Part shown: piece by piece, positions 16,699-24,759 of the stretch
How the letters are laid out: every line of letters begins with the position of its first letter
How positions within the stretch are numbered: the stretch's first letter is position 1
The notes under the pieces: generated by a model
What the model saw: the letters and a program-made list of their open reading frames with translations, nothing else
Told to the model about the DNA's origin: nothing
Databases searched by the model: none
NCBI GenBank assembly: GCA_900541865.1
Contig: UQLO01000010.1
Coordinates: 9,376-73,375, forward strand
Reading direction: 5' to 3'
Length of the DNA: 64,000 bases
Origin: an uncultured Porphyromonadaceae bacterium
GTDB lineage: Bacteria > Bacteroidota > Bacteroidia > Bacteroidales > Muribaculaceae
Program-made: the position numbers and the translations under genes

Positions 16699-16706
16699 CA
16701 AAGTTA
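16699..16706 (-). promoter_or_regulatory. -7 box for the polyprenyl synthase operon
   Basis: TAACTTTG on the minus strand matches the Bacteroidetes -7 consensus TAnnTTTG, 18 bases before the ATG at 16681. I see no convincing TTTG at the expected -33 position. If it is active, the leader is only about 10-13 bases. Confidence 0.6.
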
Positions 16707-16733
16707 CACAAAAAGAACCACACCGCGAAGTTT

Positions 16734-17447
16734 TTACTCTCCCATTTTTGCACCATCGGTCCCGGAGAGGATGTCGGCGAGGATTTCCTGGGCCAGGCGA
16801 AGGCCGAAGGCGGCCGTGACGTGCATGAAAGTGCCGTTGGGACCGGGCTCCTGGGGCATAGGCGGCTCCGGGCTGTAGACGCATCGGAAGGCCGGGTGCA
16901 GCCCGGCGCGGCGAAAGCGAGTACGTAGCGCCCGAGCCAGCGGGCACCCCTCTGCCTTCCAGAAAGATGCGGCGCGGACGGCTCCGGCGTCGGCCTTTCG
17001 GGCGGCGCCCATGCTGGCTATGAAGCCTCGGCGGGGCGCCGTGGCGGGGTCGGTGCAGCGCAGTATGAGGTCGGTCTTGTCGGCCATGGAGTCGATTGCG
17101 TCGACGACGTAGTCGTAGGTCTCGATGGCGAAGGAGTCGGCCGAGTCGGGGGTGTAGCGGCAGCGCAGGGCCTGGACGGCACATTCGGGATTTATGTCGG
17201 CTATTCGCGAGGCCATAACCTCCACTTTGGGCAGTCCAACGGTAGAGGCGAGTGCGGGGAGCTGGCGGTTGATGTTGGACACGTCGACCAGATCGGGGTC
17301 GACCACCGTTATGCGGCCCACTCCGGTGCGGGCGAGGGCCTCCACGCACCACGAGCCTACACCGCCGGTGCCGAAAACGATAACGGAGGAGTCGGCCAGA
17401 GCGCGCAGCCCACTCTCGCCCACCAGTGCGGCAGTACGGCTTTTCAT
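16734..17447 (-). CDS. tcdA: tRNA threonylcarbamoyladenosine dehydratase TcdA-like (ThiF/E1 family)
   Basis: ThiF/E1-like adenylyltransferase fold; TcdA (formerly YgdL) cyclises the t6A base at position 37 of ANN-decoding tRNAs to ct6A using ATP. The nucleotide-binding glycine loop is VFGTGGVGSW (about 24-33), followed by VVDPDLVDVSNINRQ, the Mg/ATP motif, and DAIDSMADK. At 237 residues the length fits TcdA rather than MoeB or ThiF, and no C-terminal zinc cysteine pairs are seen. I start at 17447 (MKSRTAALVGESG) because the longer frame would overlap upp by about 35 bases. Last gene of the rsmI-MBL-upp-tcdA run. Confidence 0.88.
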   Translation of the reverse strand: MKSRTAALVGESGLRALADSSVIVFGTGGVGSWCVEALARTGVGRITVVDPDLVDVSNINRQLPALASTVGLPKVEVMASRIADINPECAVQALRCRYTPDSADSFAIETYDYVVDAIDSMADKTDLILRCTDPATAPRRGFIASMGAARKADAGAVRAASFWKAEGCPLARALRTRFRRAGLHPAFRCVYSPEPPMPQEPGPNGTFMHVTAAFGLRLAQEILADILSGTDGAKMGE

Positions 17448-17463
17448 AGCGTGGCTGAGGGTT

Positions 17464-18117
17464 TTACTCCTTGGGGCCGTAGGCGAGGTCGCCGGCATCG
17501 CCGAGGCCGGGAACTATGTAGCTGTGGGCGTTGATTTCATCGTCGATCACGCCTACCCAGAGTTCGCTGTCGGCCGGCATGACGGAGTTCATGTAGTCGA
17601 CGGCGTGGCGCGAGGCAATCACCGAAGCGATGTGCACCTTGGCGGGAGTGCCCTTTGTGAGGAGAGCCCGGAAGCTGAGTTCCATGCTTGCACCGGTGGC
17701 CAGCATAGGGTCGCAGAGAATCAGCGTCTTGCCGTCCAGACGCGGCGATGCGAGGTATTCGATGCAGATGTCGAAGTTCTCTTTTTCCTTGAATTTGCGG
17801 TAGGCCGACACGAATGCATTCCCGGCATTGTCGAGGTAGTTTAGGAAGCCCTGGTGGAAAGGCACACCGGCGCGGAATATGGTTGCAAGCACAACCTGCT
17901 CGTCGATGACGCTGCACTTGGCGTCGACATTGAGCGGAGTGCGAATATCTTCTGTTTTGTAGTCCAGCGTTTTGCTGATTTCATAAGCCATTATTTCGCC
18001 AATGCGCTCCAGGTTGCGGCGGAAGCGGAGTCGGTCGCCCTGGCAGTTTATGTTGCGCATTTCGCTCAGGTATTGGCTGACCAGCGAAGGTGTTTCGGCA
18101 AAGTTATGTACTTTCAT
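17464..18117 (-). CDS. upp: Uracil phosphoribosyltransferase
   Basis: Salvage enzyme making UMP from uracil and PRPP. The PRPP-binding loop is LILCDPMLATGASM and the uracil-binding C-terminal loop is IVPGLGDAGDLAYG. The 217 residues agree with Bacteroidetes Upp, slightly longer than the 208 of E. coli. IFRAGVPFHQGFL corresponds to the N-terminal substrate region. It lies 22 bases after the MBL gene and 16 before tcdA, in one transcription unit. Confidence 0.95.
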   Translation of the reverse strand: MKVHNFAETPSLVSQYLSEMRNINCQGDRLRFRRNLERIGEIMAYEISKTLDYKTEDIRTPLNVDAKCSVIDEQVVLATIFRAGVPFHQGFLNYLDNAGNAFVSAYRKFKEKENFDICIEYLASPRLDGKTLILCDPMLATGASMELSFRALLTKGTPAKVHIASVIASRHAVDYMNSVMPADSELWVGVIDDEINAHSYIVPGLGDAGDLAYGPKE

Positions 18118-18139
18118 CTGGATATGGGATGGTTTGGTG

Positions 18140-19135
18140 TTACAACGTTTCGGAACCGGGTAAAGGTTTGGACGGATGGAGTACGGCCATTATCGACGAT
18201 TCCAGGCGGGGAAGGACGCTAAGCCGCAGGCGAGGGTCGTCGGGGAGCGCAGTGTGGTCGGCCACGTCGATTCCGGCCTCTTCCAGGGCGTCGCGCACGG
18301 TTCGCAGCGCCGTAGCCGGAGAGTTGTTGATGTGGCTCAGATGGCACAGGGCCACGCTGCGCAGCCTGCCGCTCTTTGCCACTGCGGCGAGGTAGCGCGC
18401 CGTGTCGGCATTGTCGAGGTGGCCGATGGTGGAAGCGATTCGTGCCTTGAGGCGCTCGGGATACGGGCCGTTGCGGAGCATGGTGGCATCGTAGTCGGCC
18501 TCTATCATAAGATGCTCGGCTGTGCGGATGTAGAAGTCGGCGCGCGAGGTGATGACGCCGGTGTCGGTAGCGACCACGAAACGCGTTCCGCCGCCTTCGA
18601 TGCAGAAACCGGCGTTGTCGGTGCCGTCGTGGCTTGTTTCGAAGGCCGTGATGGTCATGCCGGCAGCCCGGAAGGGTATTTCCTTGTAGATGGGCTGATG
18701 GTAGTCGTTGATTCGGCGCGATATGCTGTGGCGGCGCAGGAGGCCGTTCATGGCCTTTGGCGTGGCGAATATCTTCCAGTTGCGGTGGCGCCGAAGCAGG
18801 GCGTAGGCATAGCGCACATGGTCGCTGTGGTCGTGGGTGAGGATTATGCCGGCTATGGTGGCGGGGTCGATGGCGTTCAAGGCCAATTCGCTCTCCACGC
18901 GGTTGTTGTCGACGCCGGCATCGAGGAGCACGCCGGCTTGCTCAGTGCCGATATAGGCGCAGTTGCCGCTGCTGCCGCTGCCGAAGGAGATGAAGCGCAG
19001 AAGGCGGGGCCGCTCCAGAATATCGTCGGCAATGGGTGCCAGAGGGGCAGCCTCGGCGGCGTCGGCAATTGCAAACAGGTCCGGATTGTTCCGGAAAAAA
19101 CTCTGCTGCCTGTATTTCTGCCGACGGTTAGTCAT
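18140..19135 (-). CDS. MBL-fold metallo-hydrolase, YycJ-like
   Basis: A 331-residue cytoplasmic metallo-beta-lactamase-fold hydrolase. The metal motif HxHxDH is LTHDHSDHV (H101, H103, D105, H106); the entry strand FISFGSGSSGNCAYIG near 48-63 is typical of the YycJ/WalJ group of putative exonuclease or phosphodiesterase enzymes. Further ligands are expected in TSHDG, ATDTG and the late LCHLSH. An N-terminal extension of about 45 polar residues precedes the fold, which is unusual, and a later start is possible. It lies between the rsmI-like gene and upp with short gaps. Confidence 0.85.
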   Translation of the reverse strand: MTNRRQKYRQQSFFRNNPDLFAIADAAEAAPLAPIADDILERPRLLRFISFGSGSSGNCAYIGTEQAGVLLDAGVDNNRVESELALNAIDPATIAGIILTHDHSDHVRYAYALLRRHRNWKIFATPKAMNGLLRRHSISRRINDYHQPIYKEIPFRAAGMTITAFETSHDGTDNAGFCIEGGGTRFVVATDTGVITSRADFYIRTAEHLMIEADYDATMLRNGPYPERLKARIASTIGHLDNADTARYLAAVAKSGRLRSVALCHLSHINNSPATALRTVRDALEEAGIDVADHTALPDDPRLRLSVLPRLESSIMAVLHPSKPLPGSETL

Positions 19136-19153
19136 ACTCTTTCTCCAAACTCC

Positions 19154-19861
19154 TTAATTATAAAGCAAAAAGATTGCCGGCTTCTTGCCCAAGTCGGGAT
19201 TGAGACTCTTCCACTGCGCAAGCGTCAGGGTGCGTATGCTCTGGTCGGGAGCCGTGATGTTGAGGCCCACGCACAGCCGCATCGCCCCCGGCAGCCCGGC
19301 GCACAGCTCGCCCAGCAGGCGATTGTTGCGGTAAGGCGTTTCGATGAAAATCTGGGTGCACGCCCGGGTGCGGATTTCGCGCTCCATATGTCGGAAGGAC
19401 TCGGCGCGCGCCTTGGCGTCGACGGGCAGATAGCCCCGGAAGGTGAAGCACTGCCCGTTGAAGCCCGACGCCATCAGACCCAGCAGAATGGAGCTCGGGC
19501 CCACAAGAGGCAACACCTCTATACCGGCGCGCTGTGCGGCGGCCACCAAATCTGCGCCGGGGTCGGCCACGGCCGGACAACCCGCTTCGCTGACCACGCC
19601 GACATCGTTCCCCTCAAGGGCCGGCGCAAGCATGGCGGCGACCTCCTCGGCCGGCGTATGCTCGTTGAGCACGCTGAAAGTCAGCGAGTCGATGTCGATA
19701 CTGCGGTCGCAGGCCTTCAGGAAGCGGCGCGCTGTGCGAAGCTCCTCCACAACGAAGAACTTGACGCGGCCAAGCAGCTCCAGATTGGTCCGGGGCAGCA
19801 CATCGCCGGGGGCTACGGGGGCCAACAGCGAAGGAAATAATATGAGTCGACCTTTCGACAT
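19154..19861 (-). CDS. SAM-dependent tetrapyrrole-type methyltransferase, RsmI paralogue
   Basis: Member of the TP-methylase fold that includes RsmI, the 2'-O-methyltransferase of 16S rRNA C1402. Diagnostic segments are GRLILFPSLLAP, VGVVSEAGCPAVADPG (SAM-site loop) and LVGPSSILLGLMASG, then QIFIETPYRN. At 235 residues it is about 50 shorter than RsmI and lacks its C-terminal helical domain. Bacteroidetes often carry this short form beside a full-length RsmI, so an rRNA target is only inference. First gene of a four-gene run with a promoter box 14 bases upstream. Confidence 0.82.
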   Translation of the reverse strand: MSKGRLILFPSLLAPVAPGDVLPRTNLELLGRVKFFVVEELRTARRFLKACDRSIDIDSLTFSVLNEHTPAEEVAAMLAPALEGNDVGVVSEAGCPAVADPGADLVAAAQRAGIEVLPLVGPSSILLGLMASGFNGQCFTFRGYLPVDAKARAESFRHMEREIRTRACTQIFIETPYRNNRLLGELCAGLPGAMRLCVGLNITAPDQSIRTLTLAQWKSLNPDLGKKPAIFLLYN

Positions 19862-19874
19862 GGCTAAATTGCTA

Positions 19875-19882
19875 CAAAGTTA
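19875..19882 (-). promoter_or_regulatory. -7 box for the rsmI-like operon
   Basis: TAACTTTG on the minus strand, 14 bases before the ATG at 19861 and downstream of the terminator at 19914-19956. It fits TAnnTTTG; the -33 region is not clear. It implies a very short leader. Confidence 0.6.
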
Positions 19883-19913
19883 CAAAAAAAACGCGACCCG
19901 ACGAAGACCGCCG

Positions 19914-19956
19914 GCAAAATAAGCCCCCGCGGGAGCCCGGAGGCGCCGCGGGGGGC
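19914..19956 (-). terminator. Rho-independent terminator after the outer-membrane receptor gene
   Basis: A G/C stem of about nine or ten pairs (GCCCCCGCGG with CCGCGGGGGGC, one bulged G) is followed on the minus strand by TTATTTT. It lies about 90 bases past the stop of the receptor gene and before the next promoter, so it separates the two transcription units. Confidence 0.7.
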
Positions 19957-19984
19957 GAAATGCCAGCAGTAATTAACTCGGTTC

Positions 19985-20035
19985 TCTCGTTAAATCGGGA
20001 TACATCGCGATTAATTCGAGTTAAGTCGGGGTTGA
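19985..20035. repeat. Intergenic repeat copy A with a TCGCGAT core
   Basis: Two direct GTTAAnTCGGG elements flank ATACATCGCGATTAATTCGA. On the minus strand this reads ATTAATCGCGATGTATC, close to copy B near 37070, which reads ATTTATCGCGATGTATC. It sits just past the stop of the receptor gene. The similarity is seen directly; function is unknown. Confidence 0.45.
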
Positions 20036-20047
20036 GGCGAGTCGGGC

Positions 20048-22888
20048 TCAGTGGCCGGGAGGTGGTCCCATGGGTCCGCGGCCTCGTCCACCGCCGGGAG
20101 GCGGGCCGGGGAAGCGGTGCTCGTTGCGGTCTTCGGGCATGTCGCTCTTGGAAGCGAAAGTGGTGAAGCGATAGGAGATTGTGGCCATAAAGTAGCGCGT
20201 GATGGAGTTGTAGCGGCTGTCCTCGATGTAGTTTGCCGTTACGTTGCGGCGCACGTTGGAGCGCTGTCCCAGGATGTCGTAAGCCTTGAGTGATATGGTG
20301 GCGTTGCGTCCGCGCAGGAACTGGTAGCCTATCGAGGCGTTCCACATCCAAGTCCGGGTGTCGTAGCCGGCGGCGTAGCCCGAAGTGGCGGAGTAGTTGA
20401 GGTCGGTGTTGAGCACCAGCCCGAAAGGAGCGTTGTAGGTGGCGTAGAAGCTGCCGCCGTAGGTGTGGACGTTTCGGTTTGCGCCCTGCTGCACACTATT
20501 GTGGACGGTCTGGAAGGAATAGTTTGGCCGAAGTTCGAACTCGAGGTACTCCGGGCGCCAGGCTATGCCGAAAGCCTCGTTGACGCGGAAGGAGTTTGAT
20601 CGGTTGCGCATGCCGTTGTTGAAGCCCACTTCGGAGGCGTAGTCCAGGAAGATGTGGTTGTTGAGGGTGAAGGCGCGGTTGCGCAGCGGGAAGCTCACCA
20701 TGTTCATCAGTCGGCCGCTCCAGATGCCGTTGACGTTCTCGTAGGTTGTCGTCTGGCCGCCGGTTTCGGAGTCGAACTCTGTTCGGCTCACTATTGCGTT
20801 CTGCTTCATGCTCACGTCGGCCATAAGCATGATGGAGCGCTGGGCCTCGGAGTTGAAGTCGTGGAATCTAACCCGCGCGCTGTGGGTGAAGGTGGGCTTC
20901 AGTTCGGGATTACCGACCACGATGCGGAGGGGGTCTGTCATGTCGGCCACGGGCTGCAGCTGGGTCATCGAGGGCTCCGACGAGCGGCCGTTATAGTCGA
21001 CGGCCAAGTTTCGGCTCTTGCTCAGGCGATAGCGGTAGCGCAGATAGGGTGCTATGTTGAATACGTGGCGCAGCGGAATGTTCTTTTCGGAGTTAATCAG
21101 GTTGATCGACTTGCTCATGCTGGGCACCAGGCTGATGCCGACGTCGACGGTCGACTTCCGGCTGACGTGCTTGTAGCCCACGCGGATGTCCTGGTCCATA
21201 AAGTTATTGCGGAAGCGGTTGGAGAGCTCCTGGTTGAAAACGAGGTCGGCCGCGACAACAGGGTCGCCCTGCCAGCCGTCGGGGAAGGTCACCGGATGGT
21301 CGTAGGTGAGACGGTCGGCGTCGTTCCAGCGGTAGCTGAAGCGGTAGGCAATGGTGAGGAAGTTGCCCTTGGAGGCGTCGCCCAGAGGCTCGGTCCAGCT
21401 TGCGCGCGCCGAAATGTTGTTGCTCCAGGTGTGGTTGTCGACATACTGGTCGTAGAGGTCCACCGAGTCGTTGAGCAGGAAGAAGCGGTTGAGAGAATAG
21501 GCGTCGGACTTCTCGGTGGTGTTGGAGAAGCGGTAGTTTACGAACAGCGAGAAAGAGCGGCCGCGGCGCTGACGGAAATTGTGGTTGTAGATGAGGCGGC
21601 CGCCGAACTGGAGGGAATTGCCGCGGTCGTAGTCGCGGTTGAGGCTGCGCGTCACTTCGGTAGCGGCACGGTCGCCGGCGAAGGTGAGCGAGCTGTCGAC
21701 GGAATTGGAGCGGCTTATCGAAATGGAGAGGTTGGGTCGGAACTCAAGGGTATTGAACGAGTCCGGCTTCCACATCAGACGGAAGTTGGCGTTGAAGTTG
21801 TGGCTTTTGTCGAAGGCCTCCTTGTAGGATTTCACCGTGGAGGTGGAGTCCTCGAAGAGGTAGCGCCGCTCGGTGCTGGTGCGCGTGTCCTGGCTGGAAT
21901 GGGAGTAGAACACGTCGCCGCCCAGGCGGATAATCTCCTCTTTGCCGACGTTGAAGTTTATGCCCACGCTCTGGGTGGTATTGATGCCGTTCATGCCTCC
22001 GAAGCGGCGGAAGCGTCCGGCGGCCATGTCGGCGAAGCCCGGCTCGTTGACGTTGTTGGCCGACCCGAGGATGGTGAACTGATTGCCGTTGACGAAGCGG
22101 TTTATGGTGAAGTTGGCCTTGTAGCGTCCGTCGGTGCCATAGCCGGCCTCGGCGTTGCCGAACCAGCCGTTTCGACGGTCTTTCTTCACGGTGAGGTTGA
22201 TGACGGTCTCATCCTCGCCGTCGTCGACGCCGGTGAGGCGCGCCAGGTCGCTCTTGCGGTCCACCACCTGCAGCTTCTCGACCATATCGACGGGCAGATT
22301 GCGCGAAGCAACGGTAGGATCGTCGGAGAAGAACTCCTTGCCGTCGACCAAAATCTTGCTGACGGTCTTGCCGTTGGCAGTGATGGAGCCGTCGGAGCCC
22401 ACCTCGACGCCCGGAAGGCGCTTTAGCAGATCTTCGACCACAGCGTTCGGCGGCGTGCGATAGCTCTCGGCGGCATATTCGACCGTGTCTTCCTTGACGG
22501 TGATGGGAGTGCGTATGCCGGTCACCACGGCCTCATCGAGTGCCACTGCCGTCGGCTCGAGGCGCAGCGGACGCAGACGAAGCTCGTCGGCGCCGACGTT
22601 GATGTTGGTGTACTGCGGCGTGTAGCCGACGTAGGAGGCCTCAAGGATGTAGCGGCCCTGCCGAGGTATGTCGATTCTGAAGCGGCCGTCGGCGTCGGTG
22701 ACGGCACCGCGCACCAGAGCGGAGTCCGCAGTGGCCAGTATGCGCACGGAGGCCTGGATGAGAGGTTCGCCGCCTTCGCCGGCTTCGAGAATGCGGCCGC
22801 GCACTATGGTTGCAAAGACGGGCAGTGCGGCTATTGCCGCAAGGAGGGCTGCGAGGATGCGAGGCGAATATTTAAATCGTGTTGGCAT
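20048..22888 (-). CDS. Outer-membrane beta-barrel receptor with carboxypeptidase-regulatory-like domain
   Basis: A 946-residue TonB-receptor-like protein of the OMP_b-brl_3 type. After a signal peptide (about 1-27) comes a CarboxypepD_reg-like domain (about 28-115: VRGRILEAGEGGEPL, GAVTDADGRFRIDIP). A plug-like region follows (about 130-230: DLLKRLPGVEVGSDGS, ILVDGKEFFSDDP), then a long barrel of alternating aromatic strands. The last strand, ATISYRFTTF, is followed by about 35 extra residues rich in Pro and Gly ending GPMGPPPGH, so the barrel does not end at the protein's C-terminus. No SusD partner is adjacent. A full promoter lies upstream and a terminator downstream, so it is monocistronic. 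Confidence 0.88.
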   Translation of the reverse strand: MPTRFKYSPRILAALLAAIAALPVFATIVRGRILEAGEGGEPLIQASVRILATADSALVRGAVTDADGRFRIDIPRQGRYILEASYVGYTPQYTNINVGADELRLRPLRLEPTAVALDEAVVTGIRTPITVKEDTVEYAAESYRTPPNAVVEDLLKRLPGVEVGSDGSITANGKTVSKILVDGKEFFSDDPTVASRNLPVDMVEKLQVVDRKSDLARLTGVDDGEDETVINLTVKKDRRNGWFGNAEAGYGTDGRYKANFTINRFVNGNQFTILGSANNVNEPGFADMAAGRFRRFGGMNGINTTQSVGINFNVGKEEIIRLGGDVFYSHSSQDTRTSTERRYLFEDSTSTVKSYKEAFDKSHNFNANFRLMWKPDSFNTLEFRPNLSISISRSNSVDSSLTFAGDRAATEVTRSLNRDYDRGNSLQFGGRLIYNHNFRQRRGRSFSLFVNYRFSNTTEKSDAYSLNRFFLLNDSVDLYDQYVDNHTWSNNISARASWTEPLGDASKGNFLTIAYRFSYRWNDADRLTYDHPVTFPDGWQGDPVVAADLVFNQELSNRFRNNFMDQDIRVGYKHVSRKSTVDVGISLVPSMSKSINLINSEKNIPLRHVFNIAPYLRYRYRLSKSRNLAVDYNGRSSEPSMTQLQPVADMTDPLRIVVGNPELKPTFTHSARVRFHDFNSEAQRSIMLMADVSMKQNAIVSRTEFDSETGGQTTTYENVNGIWSGRLMNMVSFPLRNRAFTLNNHIFLDYASEVGFNNGMRNRSNSFRVNEAFGIAWRPEYLEFELRPNYSFQTVHNSVQQGANRNVHTYGGSFYATYNAPFGLVLNTDLNYSATSGYAAGYDTRTWMWNASIGYQFLRGRNATISLKAYDILGQRSNVRRNVTANYIEDSRYNSITRYFMATISYRFTTFASKSDMPEDRNEHRFPGPPPGGGRGRGPMGPPPGH

Positions 22889-22923
22889 CTGTGTTGAATT
22901 TTTGCGTCAGTTTCGGAGTGATG

Positions 22924-22956
22924 CAAAAGTAGCACGTAATTATAATATGGGGCAAA
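22924..22956 (-). promoter_or_regulatory. Complete Bacteroidetes promoter for the receptor gene
   Basis: Minus-strand -33 TTTG at 22953-22956, a 21-base spacer, and -7 TACTTTTG at 22924-22931, 36 bases before the ATG. Both boxes match the consensus. Confidence 0.75.
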
Positions 22957-23003
22957 AAGCTTTCGACAAACGGCCCCCAAACGGCGACGGAAAGCGCTAA
23001 AAG

Positions 23004-23034
23004 CAATCTGCGCCGGGGATGCCGGCGCAGATTG
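23004..23034 (-). terminator. Terminator hairpin after the 536-residue secreted protein
   Basis: A perfect 13-bp stem (CAATCTGCGCCGG with CCGGCGCAGATTG) and a five-base loop, followed on the minus strand by CTTTTAG. It lies about 48 bases after the stop at 23082. The U tract is short, so efficiency is uncertain. Confidence 0.7.
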
Positions 23035-23081
23035 TATTGCGATGGCGCGACGGGCGTCGCGTCGATGAAGTGGCGGTATGA

Positions 23082-24692
23082 TTAGCGAACGTAAACCTTG
23101 CTTACCTTGTTGCCCTGACGACGGATGTAGAGGCCGTTTTCGGGGTTGGCAACGCGAACGCCCTGGAGGTTGAAGAACTCAACGGGAGCGGTTTCGTCCT
23201 CAACGGCGATGTTGGCAACGGAGGTGCTGCCGCTCTTGACGTAGAGGGTGGGGAGCTTGATTTCGTCGGCGCCTACGCTGGGAGCGATGTTGGTGAACCA
23301 TTCGCCGGAGGTGGCGTTTTTGGTAACGCCTACGGTGCCGGTTACGCCTTCGGCGGTGAGGGTCATCAGAGCCTCGCCGTTGGTGAACTGGATATCCCAA
23401 ACGCAGAATGCGTTGACTTCGGTGTAGCACTGGAAGGAAGTGGCGTGGGTGCCGTCGAAGCCCAGGTAGCGGCCTTCGGAGTCCTTCAGGGTGTAGCCCT
23501 CGCCGGAAGCGGTGATGGTGATGGCGTTGGCGACGTCGGTGGTAACCTTGCCGTCGGCAATGGTGGCATCGGTGAGGTTGAGGCGGCCGTAGCTGTAGGA
23601 TGCGTTGATCATAGCGCCTACCTTGCCGTCGACAACCAGAACATATTCAGAGCCGGAGGCGATGCTTGCGGTCTGCTCGAAGGTGGCGGTGGTGGTGGGA
23701 GTGGGAGGAGTGGGAGGCGTTACGGAGCCGTTGAACTTGTAGAGCATCGGGAGAACCTTGCCTTCGAGGGCATCGGCGTCGTAGCAGCCGAAGGAGCCGT
23801 ACTGCGGATCCTGGGCAACGGTCTTGCCGGTTGCGACGTTGACGAGGGTAGCGGTGCCGTCGGCAGCGAAGGTAACGGTCCATACGCGGTTGGCGGCGCT
23901 TTCGTCGGTGGTGTCGAAGGTGTTGAAGCCTGCCTTGGCGCCAAGTACGCGGCCGGTGGAGGTGGTGATGGTATAGCCACCCTCAACGGCGGTGAAGGTC
24001 ATGGCTGCGGCTTCGTCGCCGTAGAAGCTGTCGCCTTCGGAGGTAACGTTGACTGCGCTCATGTAGCCGTAGTTGCGGTCGAAGGATACATTGTACTTGC
24101 CGCCGGCAACGAATACATAGGCGGAGCCGCTCTCAACGGAGGTAGCCTTGAAGTAGTTGGGGTCGGTGGTAACGGGGGGCTCATCGCCGCCCTCAGCGGA
24201 GCCGCCGCCGGTGATGGTGATGACGGTGAAGTCGAGCTGACCGCCCTTGCTGGCGCCGTCGGAGCCGAAGTCGGCCTTGTCGCCTACGGTGAAAACGACG
24301 TCCTTGGCATTGCCGGTCCAGGTCACGGTGGCGTCGCCGACGCTCTGGGTTGCGATGGTGCCGGTGGAGGCGGTGATGGGAGCGAGGCGCTTGAGGCCCT
24401 GGGTGGAGACGGTGAACACGATCTCGGTCATGTCGTTGGGAGCTTTGATTTCGAAGGTGTTCTTGGCATAGAGGCGGATGTCGCCGGCCTTGTTGTAGGA
24501 CGGAACGGTGGAGCCGCCTTCGCCCTTGGCGGTGTTGAAGGTAAAGTCGCCCTGAGTGAAGGTCTCAGGCAGGTTCATAGTGGCGGTGCCACCCTGAACG
24601 ACCGTCAGATCCTTGCAGGTAATGGTAGCGTCGGCAAAAGCTGAGCTTACGCACAGAGCCGTTGCGGCCAGGGAGAGTAAAAATTTCTTCAT
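23082..24692 (-). CDS. Secreted protein with type IX-like C-terminal sorting tail
   Basis: A 536-residue exported protein of unknown function, with a signal peptide MKKFLLSLAATALCVSSAFA. The body is beta-rich and contains two similar segments: SVESGSAYVFVAGGKYN near 185 and ASIASGSEYVLVVDGKVG near 343, so it may hold a tandem domain duplication. Short low-complexity linkers (PPTPPTPTTT, SAEGGDEPP) separate the parts. The C-terminus VEFFNLQGVRVANPENGLYI followed by basic residues resembles a type A sorting signal of the type IX secretion system. No close promoter box was found in the 67-base gap upstream, so it may be read with the EEP gene. Confidence 0.75.
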   Translation of the reverse strand: MKKFLLSLAATALCVSSAFADATITCKDLTVVQGGTATMNLPETFTQGDFTFNTAKGEGGSTVPSYNKAGDIRLYAKNTFEIKAPNDMTEIVFTVSTQGLKRLAPITASTGTIATQSVGDATVTWTGNAKDVVFTVGDKADFGSDGASKGGQLDFTVITITGGGSAEGGDEPPVTTDPNYFKATSVESGSAYVFVAGGKYNVSFDRNYGYMSAVNVTSEGDSFYGDEAAAMTFTAVEGGYTITTSTGRVLGAKAGFNTFDTTDESAANRVWTVTFAADGTATLVNVATGKTVAQDPQYGSFGCYDADALEGKVLPMLYKFNGSVTPPTPPTPTTTATFEQTASIASGSEYVLVVDGKVGAMINASYSYGRLNLTDATIADGKVTTDVANAITITASGEGYTLKDSEGRYLGFDGTHATSFQCYTEVNAFCVWDIQFTNGEALMTLTAEGVTGTVGVTKNATSGEWFTNIAPSVGADEIKLPTLYVKSGSTSVANIAVEDETAPVEFFNLQGVRVANPENGLYIRRQGNKVSKVYVR

Positions 24693-24759
24693 ACTTTCTC
24701 GTGTTTAGTGTTATAATTGATTGGTATTCTCGATGTTGAACCCGGATTGGGAGGGCTCG

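Noticed and set aside
18176..19840. A 554-residue plus-strand frame across the MBL and rsmI-like genes
   Set aside because: It spans two genes with clear catalytic motifs on the minus strand and has none of its own.
20654..22426. A 590-residue frame antisense to the outer-membrane receptor
   Set aside because: The composition is that of a shadow frame, with no signal peptide or domain; the receptor on the minus strand is well supported.
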